This document shows positions 1-5,626 of a stretch of DNA of 12,873 nucleotides, piece after piece. The stretch comes from Haloferacaceae archaeon (GTDB taxonomy: Archaea > Halobacteriota > Halobacteria > Halobacteriales > Haloferacaceae). The notes beneath the pieces are model-generated. The model was given only the letters and a program-made list of their open reading frames with translations, was not told the origin of the DNA and did no database searches. A program made the position numbers and the translations under genes. Numbering within the stretch: the first letter of the stretch is position 1; each line of letters opens with the position of its first letter. The stretch covers positions 1 to 12,873 of the forward strand of contig JAHENP010000006.1 of assembly GCA_018609965.1 (NCBI GenBank). Reading direction: 5' to 3'.

Positions 1-11
1 AGAGAATAAAC

Positions 12-52
12 TGGTATTCTAACTATAAAGTGTTGTGTGTTTACCAATACCA
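12..52. repeat. AT-rich segment with inverted repeat at the left edge
   Basis: TGGTATT (12-18) and AATACCA (46-52) are 7-bp inverted arms around a 27-base AT-rich spacer that contains CTATAAAG. Most of the first 60 bases are AT-rich, unlike the rest of the window. This probably belongs to the control region of a gene beyond the left edge, or to the 3' region of deoxyhypusine synthase, whose stop codon is at 91-93. No coding capacity is evident in bases 1-90. Confidence 0.35.
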
Positions 53-90
53 AGACCCGGTCAGGCCGGAATGTCAGTCGGCACAAAGGC

Positions 91-1233
91 TCACTCGATC
101 CGTTCGCGCGCGGCCGCTACCAGCAACGGCAGGAAGACGGTCGCGTCGCCGTACACCGACGCGTTCCGGGCGTCCTCCTCCAACTTCCCCCACGAACGCG
201 CCTCGTCCAACGTCGCTCCAGACAGCCCGCCGGTCGCCTCGGGGTCCATCGTGATCTGGACGGCGTAGTCGTACGCACGGGGCGTCACCAACATCGTCTG
301 CAGGGTGAAGTTCTTCGGCACCCCGCCACCGACGAGTAGACAGCCGGCGTCGTCCGCCTCGAACGCCAGATCCGTCAGCGGTGTCATGTCCGCGGTCGCG
401 TCCAACTGGAGATCACTCGTCTGGGTGTACATCCACGCCTGCAGCCCGAGCACGGAGTCTTGGACGGCCGGACAGTAGATCGGCACGTCGTTCTCGTAGG
501 CGGCCGCGACGACACCCGGCCCCTCGTCGATCTCCTCGCGTTCGTTCACTTCGGCATTGGCCCGCCCGAGCTCCGCACACAGCCGCGAGATGGAGACTAC
601 TCCCTCCTCCGCGAGCGGTGGGAACACCTCCTCGCGGAGGTGTGATTCGAGCAACGCGAAGTGTTCCTGTGGGAGATAGACGTTGTAGATCCGGCCTACC
701 TGCTCCGCGCGGAGCTGTTCGTCGTGGTCGCGGAGTGTCTCCGGGTCCCCTTCTCTGTCCTCGTTGTGACGCTCCGGGTCGGCGTGATCACCGCCGCCGT
801 GATTGTGCTCACCGCCGCCGTGACTGTGCTCACCGTGGCCGTCGTCCTCGTACTGCGCGGCGTGGCTCGGTCCCTCCTCGCCGTGGTGGTGTTTTCCGCC
901 GATTGCCTCGATAGCGTCGTGTGTGAGATTCGCGCCGGTCGTCACCAGCGCGTCGACGTAGCCGTCCCGGATCAGGTCCGCCACGATCCGGCGCATCCCG
1001 GTCGGCACCATCGCGCCCGCCAGCGAGAGAAAGACCGTACAGTCGTCGTCACCCAACATCTCACTGGTCACGTCTGCCGCCTCGTGGACCGACGCCGCGC
1101 CGATCCCAGCGTCGCCGTACTGGTCGACCAACTCGCCGACGGTCATCCCCCCCGCGACCGTCGCGTGACCGACTGGGTCGTCTTCGAACAGCTCGCGGTC
1201 GGGGGTTTCGGCGCCGGCGTCTCCGTCACTCAT
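91..1233 (-). CDS. dys: deoxyhypusine synthase with an enlarged His-rich insertion
   Basis: This 380-residue protein is a deoxyhypusine synthase. The family transfers an aminobutyl group from spermidine, NAD-dependently, to a lysine of translation factor IF5A; the archaeal donor may differ. The family signature is clear: GANLTHDAIEA (100-110), the NAD-site glycine run VGGGVPKNFTLQ (301-312), and WGK with the catalytic lysine K350 near the C-terminus, followed by VYGDATVFLPLLVA. Residues 114-170 are a low-complexity insertion with 12 His and many Asp, Glu and Gly, replacing what is usually a short linker. The start is ATG at 1231-1233. A TATA-like TTCAAAC lies 23 bases upstream, so the message is probably leaderless. 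It is the most distal of four minus-strand genes, 121 bases after the Nif3-like gene, and probably has its own promoter. Function is secure; the role of the insertion is unknown. Confidence 0.95.
   Translation of the reverse strand: MSDGDAGAETPDRELFEDDPVGHATVAGGMTVGELVDQYGDAGIGAASVHEAADVTSEMLGDDDCTVFLSLAGAMVPTGMRRIVADLIRDGYVDALVTTGANLTHDAIEAIGGKHHHGEEGPSHAAQYEDDGHGEHSHGGGEHNHGGGDHADPERHNEDREGDPETLRDHDEQLRAEQVGRIYNVYLPQEHFALLESHLREEVFPPLAEEGVVSISRLCAELGRANAEVNEREEIDEGPGVVAAAYENDVPIYCPAVQDSVLGLQAWMYTQTSDLQLDATADMTPLTDLAFEADDAGCLLVGGGVPKNFTLQTMLVTPRAYDYAVQITMDPEATGGLSGATLDEARSWGKLEEDARNASVYGDATVFLPLLVAAARERIE
790..831 (-). repeat. 21-bp tandem duplication inside the His-rich insertion of deoxyhypusine synthase
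   Basis: Two adjacent 21-base copies (790-810 and 811-831) differ at one position. They encode EHSHGGG and EHNHGGG on the minus strand. The exact codon-multiple length and near identity suggest recent expansion by replication slippage within the coding sequence. Confidence 0.8.
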
Positions 1234-1256
1234 ACACGGACAGTCGGCCGGGACGT

Positions 1257-1263
1257 GTTTGAA
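1257..1263 (-). promoter_or_regulatory. TATA-like box of the deoxyhypusine synthase gene
   Basis: TTCAAAC on the minus strand lies 23 bases before the ATG, the expected place for a TATA box of a leaderless haloarchaeal transcript. The same heptamer occurs upstream of halorhodopsin. The call rests on position and resemblance only. Confidence 0.4.
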
Positions 1264-1354
1264 CGCGACGATGCCGGGAGTCGCAGGGCCAGGTGGCCAC
1301 TGACCCGGCGTCGACAGCCAGAGCAGTCGAGTGGGTCGCGGGTGGAGCCGCCGA

Positions 1355-2128
1355 CTACAGTCCCGTCGGGTGGTCGATCACGGTCGTCTCCACCCCCCAG
1401 TCGGCGACGAGATCGGCGAGCGCGGCGACACCGAACGTCTCTGTCGCGTAGTGCCCACCGAGGAACACCGTGATTCCGGCCTCGCGCGCTTCGTGGTAGA
1501 GTTTCCCCTTCGCCTCACCGGTGACGAGCGCGTCGGCGTCGGCCGCGACCGCCTCGTCGAGCCAGTCACTCCCGCTCCCGGTCAACACCGCGATCCGTTC
1601 GATCTCCGCCGGGCCGAAGTCGAGCACCTGCACCCCCTCGCCGCCGTGGTCCAACGCCCGCCCCAACAGCCCGGCGAGTTCGTCGGTCCGGTACGGCTCC
1701 GGTGCGACACCGATCTGTCCGACGTGTTCCGGGCCGAGACTCCCGAACGGCTCCCGCGACTCCAACTCCAACAGGTCCGCCACGCCGGCGGCGTTGCCCA
1801 GCTCCTGGTGGCCGTCGAGTGGGAGGTGTGAGACGTACAACGCCAGCTCCTCGTCGGTGAACGCCGTCACCCGGTCGTGCGCGCGACCGGTGACGCGGTC
1901 GAGCCCGCCCCAGACGACGCCGTGGTGGGTGACGAGCAGATTCGCGCCCGCCGCCGCCGCGGCCGTGGCGGTCGCCTCAACCGCGTCGACCGCGAACGCG
2001 ACGTGGTCGATCTCGCGTGACTCCGTCGTCGGCCCGATCTGGAGCCCGTTCGCGCTGGCGTCTAACTCGGCGTACGCCGCCGTCCGAAGCTCTGCGTCGA
2101 GTCTGTCCGTGAGCGTCTGGAGTTGCAC
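1355..2128 (-). CDS. Nif3-like dinuclear metal centre protein (GTP cyclohydrolase I type 2 / NIF3 family)
   Basis: This 257-residue protein belongs to the NIF3/YbgI family, cytosolic proteins with a two-metal site whose substrate is poorly defined; some members are annotated as GTP cyclohydrolase I type 2. All expected metal ligands are present: H68-H69 in VTHHG, D105 in HLPLDGH, and H226 and E230 in GGHYATE. These match the HH, D and H-x3-E pattern of E. coli YbgI, and the length is normal for the short form. The start is GTG at 2126-2128: an in-frame TAG lies only two codons further upstream, and the protein from here begins with the family's usual MQLQTLTDRLDAELRT opening. It is 108 bases downstream of the CoA-binding gene, across a 24-base tandem repeat. 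Family assignment is firm; the reaction is not known. Confidence 0.92.
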   Translation of the reverse strand: MQLQTLTDRLDAELRTAAYAELDASANGLQIGPTTESREIDHVAFAVDAVEATATAAAAAGANLLVTHHGVVWGGLDRVTGRAHDRVTAFTDEELALYVSHLPLDGHQELGNAAGVADLLELESREPFGSLGPEHVGQIGVAPEPYRTDELAGLLGRALDHGGEGVQVLDFGPAEIERIAVLTGSGSDWLDEAVAADADALVTGEAKGKLYHEAREAGITVFLGGHYATETFGVAALADLVADWGVETTVIDHPTGL

Positions 2129-2153
2129 GCTCGCCTACTCGCCCGGCGGCGGC

Positions 2154-2199
2154 TTGTAGCCCGCGGTCGGCGACGAGTTGTAGCCTGCGGTCGGCGACG
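2154..2199. repeat. 24-bp tandem repeat between the Nif3-like and CoA-binding genes
   Basis: A 22-base core starting TTGTAGCC occurs at 2154-2175 and again at 2178-2199, with one mismatch and a period of 24 bases. It fills much of the 108-base gap upstream of the Nif3-like GTG start. No coding role is apparent; it looks like a slippage duplication. Confidence 0.75.
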
Positions 2200-2236
2200 G
2201 AGGTCGCCGCGTGTGCCGTTCGACCCCTCGGGCGTG

Positions 2237-2659
2237 TCAGTCGACCAACCGCGCGTGCTCGACTTTCGCACACCGATCCTGTGTGGTCTGGAGCCCGGCG
2301 GCCTCCGCACGCGCGAGTGCGTCGTCGTCGGTGATCCCGCGTTGGAGCCACACCCCCCGCACGTCACCGACCGTGTCGGCGCGCGCGAGCACGTCGTCAA
2401 CGATTCCGGCCACCTCCTCGCTCGGGCGGAACACGTTCACGAGATCGATCTCGTCTTCGAGGTCGGCGAGGCTGTCGACGGCCGGCACACCCAGAATCTC
2501 CTCGGCGTACGGGTTGACCGGGCGCACGTCGTAGCCGTGGGTCGCGAGATACTGCGGTACGTCGTGGGCCGCCTTGCCGGGTGTCGTCGAACAACCGACG
2601 ACCGCGACGGTGTCGGCGGCGAGCAGTTCACGGACGCCGGCGTCGTCTGTCACTGGCAC
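2237..2659 (-). CDS. CoA-binding domain protein (YccU/CoA_binding_2 type)
   Basis: This 140-residue protein is a single Rossmann-like CoA-binding domain, similar to the N-terminal domain of succinyl-CoA synthetase alpha but free-standing. Seen are the nucleotide-binding opening VAVVGCSTTPGKAAHDVPQYL (about 18-38), VRPVNPYAEEILG (about 45-57), VFRPSEEV (about 76-83), VWLQRGI (about 103-109) and the C-terminal RCAKVEHARL, all hallmarks of the YccU group. No catalytic domain is attached, so a binding or regulatory role is inferred; the true ligand and partner are unknown. The start is GTG at 2657-2659, supported by ACTTACGTTT 20 bases upstream, the same arrangement as two other GTG-start genes here. 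It sits 65 bases downstream of the RecA-like ATPase gene, same strand. Family confidence is high and function unassigned. Confidence 0.9.
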   Translation of the reverse strand: MPVTDDAGVRELLAADTVAVVGCSTTPGKAAHDVPQYLATHGYDVRPVNPYAEEILGVPAVDSLADLEDEIDLVNVFRPSEEVAGIVDDVLARADTVGDVRGVWLQRGITDDDALARAEAAGLQTTQDRCAKVEHARLVD

Positions 2660-2679
2660 ACCGGACCGACGCGCGAGAG

Positions 2680-2689
2680 AAACGTAAGT
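2680..2689 (-). promoter_or_regulatory. TATA-like box of the CoA-binding protein gene
   Basis: ACTTACGTTT on the minus strand is 20 bases upstream of the GTG start. The TTACG core and spacing match the boxes before the genes at 4950 and 10040, so leaderless transcription is inferred. Confidence 0.45.
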
Positions 2690-2724
2690 CGACCGGGAGA
2701 GAGACGACAGCGAGCGAACCCGTC

Positions 2725-3333
2725 TCAGGCGTCTGCGAGCCGAATCTCGCGTTCGCCGTCCTCGTCGAGACGGACAACACCGTCGAACAGCTGTTTGAGG
2801 GTGTTCATCGTCTGGTCGTCGTGCGCGCTGGAGTCGATGACGTACAGCCCCAGCCCGTCGACGCTCTGAATCCGGCCGGTGAACACGTGGAGGAACCGGA
2901 ACACGGTCTGGAGGTCCGAGTACATCAACAACGTGGACAACGAGTGGAGCGCGACGCGGTTCTGTCGGATGTTGCGTTCCTGGTAGAACGCCTCCAAGAA
3001 CTCCGACAGCTGGATTCCGATCCGGGTCATGTCCACCGGCGAGGAGGCGTACTTGATCCGGTCATCCTCGCGCACGTCACCGACACCCTGTTGCCGCGTG
3101 ACACAGTCGACGACCGCGACCGGCTTCCCCTGGTACGGGCTCCGGTTCTCGTACAGTTCGAGCACGCGGTCGGCGCCGTCCTTCGTGGTGACGAAGATCG
3201 ACCCCTCGCCGCCGTCTGTCCCCTCGGCGAGCACGTTGAGCGCGAGGTCTCGCTTACCGCTCATCGAGGGGCCGGAGATGAGGACGTTCGACCCCGGCTC
3301 GATTTCCGTCTCTAAGGGGCCAACGTCATACAT
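2725..3333 (-). CDS. RecA/KaiC-like P-loop ATPase, haloarchaeal HTR-like (DUF7504-type) protein
   Basis: This 202-residue cytosolic protein is of the RecA-superfamily (KaiC/GvpD/RAD55) type often labelled HTR-like in haloarchaea. A P-loop is seen as GPSMSGKR (21-28). The Ser/Thr normally after the lysine is Arg, a variant I believe is common in this haloarchaeal family. A Walker-B-like strand is GLYVIDSS (162-169, D167). It opens with GPLETEIEPGSNVLISG, as in KaiC-like domains. The ATG at 3331-3333 is chosen over an upstream TTG at 3355-3357 because GGAGGGGAG stands just before the ATG as a strong ribosome binding site, unusual in this window, and because the protein then starts at the conserved domain. 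An AT-rich stretch at 3433-3447 may be its promoter. Its cellular role is not known; a regulatory or signalling ATPase is a guess. Confidence 0.82.
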   Translation of the reverse strand: MYDVGPLETEIEPGSNVLISGPSMSGKRDLALNVLAEGTDGGEGSIFVTTKDGADRVLELYENRSPYQGKPVAVVDCVTRQQGVGDVREDDRIKYASSPVDMTRIGIQLSEFLEAFYQERNIRQNRVALHSLSTLLMYSDLQTVFRFLHVFTGRIQSVDGLGLYVIDSSAHDDQTMNTLKQLFDGVVRLDEDGEREIRLADA

Positions 3334-3496
3334 CGGCGCTCCCCTCCGGAAGACCAACCGGTCCCCACCCGTCGCGCGACCACCACTCCGTCTCGCGGGA
3401 ACTCATCTACTGTTACCACCATACCGTGAGCCAGTATTATTCTTTTTGCTTGGCTACCGGCGAGTCGGGGGGGTCGTTCGCCGCCGAACCGCCGAA

Positions 3497-3502
3497 CTTA
3501 AA
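3497..3502 (+). promoter_or_regulatory. TATA box of the tRNA-Arg gene
   Basis: CTTAAA ends 26 bases before the first base of the tRNA. This is the standard spacing from an archaeal TATA box to the transcription start. Confidence 0.6.
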
Positions 3503-3528
3503 CCCGACTCCCCGCTATCCAATGGCGA

Positions 3529-3603
3529 GGGCGCTTAGCTCAGTCTGGACAGAGTACTTGGCTTCGGACCAAGCTGCCGCGGGTTCAAATCCTGCAGCGC
3601 CCA
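3529..3603 (+). tRNA. tRNA-Arg, anticodon UCG
   Basis: The 75-base cloverleaf is complete. The acceptor GGGCGCT (3529-3535) pairs with AGCGCCC (3596-3602), and the discriminator is A3603. The D-stem is GCTC/GAGT. The anticodon stem CTTGG/CCAAG encloses the loop CTTCGGA, giving anticodon TCG, which reads Arg CGA codons. The T-arm is GCGGG-TTCAAAT-CCTGC. There is no intron and no encoded CCA. A short T-run (CGTTTTC, 3607-3613) just downstream is a plausible terminator. It stands alone on the plus strand between minus-strand genes. Confidence 0.96.
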
Positions 3604-3606
3604 CTC

Positions 3607-3613
3607 GTTTTCT
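3607..3613 (+). terminator. Possible T-run terminator of tRNA-Arg
   Basis: CGTTTTC lies four bases past the tRNA end. Archaeal termination uses short T-runs without needing a hairpin. This is the only such run nearby, but four T is weak evidence. Confidence 0.35.
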
Positions 3614-3671
3614 GAGAGTGACGTGACGAGCCGCCGGTTGCGCGGAGGGTTCGAACTACCGGGATGGTCAT

Positions 3672-4781
3672 CTACTCCGTGTCGATCAGGAGTTCACCAC
3701 CACTGTGAACGACCTCCCCGTCCAACTCTAGCCGACAGTCGCTCATATCTTTGATGAGATCGAAGTGGATCGAGCTCTGGTTCTGTTCGCGTGTCTCACC
3801 GACCGTTCGGTCGTAGGCTCGACCCAAAGCGAGGTGGACTGTGCCGCCGAGCTTCTCGTCGAGAGCGATCTGTTTCGTTATCTGACCGATGTCGTCGTTC
3901 ATTCCGATACCGAACTCACCGAACCGACTACTGCCGTCGTCAGTTTCGAGCACGGATTCGAGTGCCGCTTCGTTCCGCCGAGCGCTGTAGTCGGTGACGA
4001 CGCCCTCCTCCAGTGTGAGCCGAACGTCGACGATCTCGCTACCCTGCAGCACACTCGGAGTGTCGAACAAAATCTCTCCATCAACGGAGTCGACCACTGG
4101 TGCGGTGAACACCTCTCCCGGTGGAAAGTTCAGGTCGCCGACATCGTTGACTGCGAGCATCCCGTCGAGTGACATCGTCAGGTCCGTCTCTGGGCCGACG
4201 ATGCGGGCCGCCTCGGCAGCTTCGAGCCGCTCACGCATCCGTTCCTGTTTGGCGTCCTGTCTTTCCCAGTCGCGGAACATCGTCCCGTAGACGAACTCCT
4301 CGTACTCTGCGAGTGACATCCCGGCACGTTGGGCCCACGCATTGTTCGGGTGTGGCGTGAACACGGCTTGCTCCATCTCCATCACTCCTCCAACGATCAA
4401 CCCGACCGCCTTCGCCCGCCGTTGCTGGACCTCGTTTGAGACGTGGCTGAGAGTGTTGGTGTTCGTGGTGGCTCCGATACCGACGAACACGTCTGTCTCA
4501 CGCATCAGTGCCCGCAGATGGCGTGGGGTGTCGAATTCGCCGTCGTGGCTCGTGAGAAACTCTGCGATGTGGCTCCCGGATGGACCGATAGTCGTGTCCA
4601 GAGACGCCCTCACGGTGACGGGTTCTGCCCGTCGTTTGCCGATCTCCGCGTGGAGCGCGTCGACCAGTTCCTTCGCAGAGTCGGCCGCCCAGATCGTGAC
4701 CATATCACCAGCCTCGATATCGACTGCCCAACGTGTCAACAGCTCTGCGTGCTTGGCGACACGCGACTGAGATCGCGACAT
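3672..4781 (-). CDS. M29-family (thermophilic) aminopeptidase
   Basis: This 369-residue cytosolic metallopeptidase of family M29 (AmpS/AmpT/aminopeptidase II type) removes N-terminal residues from peptides using a two-metal site. The predicted ligands and catalytic residues are all present: E223 in FPPGEVFTAP, E289 in GEFGIGMN, H316 in GTVHLALG, Y323, and H339 and D341 in SSIHFDLI. The E223-E289 distance of 66 equals that in AmpS, and the length is normal. The start is ATG at 4779-4781, with an AGGAG ribosome-binding-like site (4787-4791 on the plus strand) and an AT-rich box 19 bases upstream. Its GC content is lower than neighbouring genes: sampled 60-base blocks gave 55-67%, against 78% in one block of the adjacent NTPase gene. 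Acquisition from another lineage is possible. The downstream end faces the tRNA-Arg gene. Confidence 0.93.
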   Translation of the reverse strand: MSRSQSRVAKHAELLTRWAVDIEAGDMVTIWAADSAKELVDALHAEIGKRRAEPVTVRASLDTTIGPSGSHIAEFLTSHDGEFDTPRHLRALMRETDVFVGIGATTNTNTLSHVSNEVQQRRAKAVGLIVGGVMEMEQAVFTPHPNNAWAQRAGMSLAEYEEFVYGTMFRDWERQDAKQERMRERLEAAEAARIVGPETDLTMSLDGMLAVNDVGDLNFPPGEVFTAPVVDSVDGEILFDTPSVLQGSEIVDVRLTLEEGVVTDYSARRNEAALESVLETDDGSSRFGEFGIGMNDDIGQITKQIALDEKLGGTVHLALGRAYDRTVGETREQNQSSIHFDLIKDMSDCRLELDGEVVHSGGELLIDTE

Positions 4782-4800
4782 ATCGACTCCTATCAGTCGC

Positions 4801-4811
4801 TAATACTAAAG
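4801..4811 (-). promoter_or_regulatory. Promoter box of the M29 aminopeptidase gene
   Basis: CTTTAGTATTA on the minus strand is 19 bases before the ATG, in an AT-rich pocket of a divergent 168-base intergenic region. The position fits an archaeal TATA box with a very short or absent leader. Confidence 0.5.
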
Positions 4812-4918
4812 TTACGTCTCGAACTAAGACGGGTGAGATCCCTATGTTCGCCCGTAGCACTCACTTCTTGTGGACGATCGAGTGACTCGAAGAGTGAGAC
4901 TGGGTTCACGGCCGCCGC

Positions 4919-4928
4919 AGTTACGACC
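4919..4928 (+). promoter_or_regulatory. TATA-like box of the THEP1-type NTPase gene
   Basis: AGTTACGACC lies 21 bases before the GTG start. The identical decamer lies 20 bases before the GTG of the LOV protein at 10040. The match supports both start choices and leaderless transcription. Confidence 0.5.
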
Positions 4929-4949
4929 ACTCGACAGGTACGACCGGAC

Positions 4950-5471
4950 GTGCCAGCCACCAACCACCTCGTCACTGGCCCACCACGCAGCGGGAAGACG
5001 ACCACACTCGACCGGGTTCGCGACCGCCTCTCGGCTGCCGCCGGTGGGGTGCTCGCCCCCGAGGTGCGCGTCGACGGCGACCGCGTCGGCTTCGATCTCG
5101 TCGACCTCCGCGACGACCGACGGGTCGCAATGGCGCGTGTCGACCGCGAGAGCGGCCCGGGGGTCGGCAAGTACCGCGTGGACGTGCCGGCCGTCGACGA
5201 CCTCGCCGGGCGGGCGTTCGACCACGCCGCCGTCGACTACTGGGTGATCGACGAGATCGCGCCGATGGAGACACACAGCGACCAGTTCGTCCGCGGGGTG
5301 CGGGCGGCACTCGACGGCGACACGCCGGTCGTCGCCGCGGTCCACGCGACCACCGACGGGTTCCCGGCCGCGGTTCGCGACCGGGCGGACGCGACACTGT
5401 ACGACCTCGCCGAGACGAGCGTCGAACGGGTCGTCGACAGCGTCGTCGACGAGACGGCGAGTGTGGTCTGA
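4950..5471 (+). CDS. THEP1-type nucleoside-triphosphatase (nucleotide kinase-related)
   Basis: This 173-residue cytosolic P-loop protein is of the THEP1 family (NTPases related to nucleotide kinases; human NTPCR and Aquifex THEP1 hydrolyse several NTPs). Seen in order are Walker A GPPRSGKTT (10-18), GGVLAPEVRVDGDRVGFDLVD (32-52, the family's characteristic strand pair), GPGVGKYRVDV (69-79) and Walker B VIDEIAPME (99-107). The length is typical. The reading frame stays open far upstream across the antisense of the aminopeptidase, but conservation begins only here. GTG at 4950 is preferred because of the spaced TATA-like box and because the P-loop then lies at residue 10, as in the family. It is followed by the light-sensing genes with a separate promoter, so no functional link is implied. 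The physiological substrate is unknown. Confidence 0.9.
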   Translation: MPATNHLVTGPPRSGKTTTLDRVRDRLSAAAGGVLAPEVRVDGDRVGFDLVDLRDDRRVAMARVDRESGPGVGKYRVDVPAVDDLAGRAFDHAAVDYWVIDEIAPMETHSDQFVRGVRAALDGDTPVVAAVHATTDGFPAAVRDRADATLYDLAETSVERVVDSVVDETASVV

Positions 5472-5563
5472 CCCGCCTCACGGTCGACGAGCGCAGACCC
5501 CGCATTTTCGCCGCACACCCACCCAGCGACCGGAACCCGTGGACGGCGTCGGAGGTCAGTTCG

Positions 5564-5573
5564 CTTATAAAAG
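5564..5573 (+). promoter_or_regulatory. TATA box of the transducer-rhodopsin operon
   Basis: CTTATAAAAG is the best TATA box in the window. Transcription would start near 5597-5600, leaving a leader of about 30 bases before the ATG at 5627. No comparable box precedes the rhodopsin gene downstream, so both genes are probably transcribed from here. Confidence 0.7.
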
Positions 5574-5626
5574 TGGCGTATCAAAGGCGATATCCGTGTT
5601 GGAGCCTTGTCAAAACACACTGATTG

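Noticed and set aside
661..1473. Plus-strand open frame of 270 codons over deoxyhypusine synthase
   Set aside because: Val/Arg-rich shadow of the real minus-strand gene, with no motif and no promoter.
2785..3333. Loss of the P-loop Ser/Thr (GKR) in the RecA-like protein as a sign of a broken gene
   Set aside because: The rest of the domain is intact and the substitution appears usual in this haloarchaeal family, so it is noted in the entry only.
3648..3657. GGTTCGAACT resembling a tRNA T-loop, a possible att remnant after tRNA-Arg
   Set aside because: The flanking bases do not form a 5-bp T-stem, and the sequence does not repeat the tRNA-Arg 3' end.
4443..4949. Upstream extension of the THEP1-type NTPase frame
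   Set aside because: Lies antisense to the aminopeptidase. Family similarity begins only at the GTG at 4950, which has a correctly spaced promoter box.
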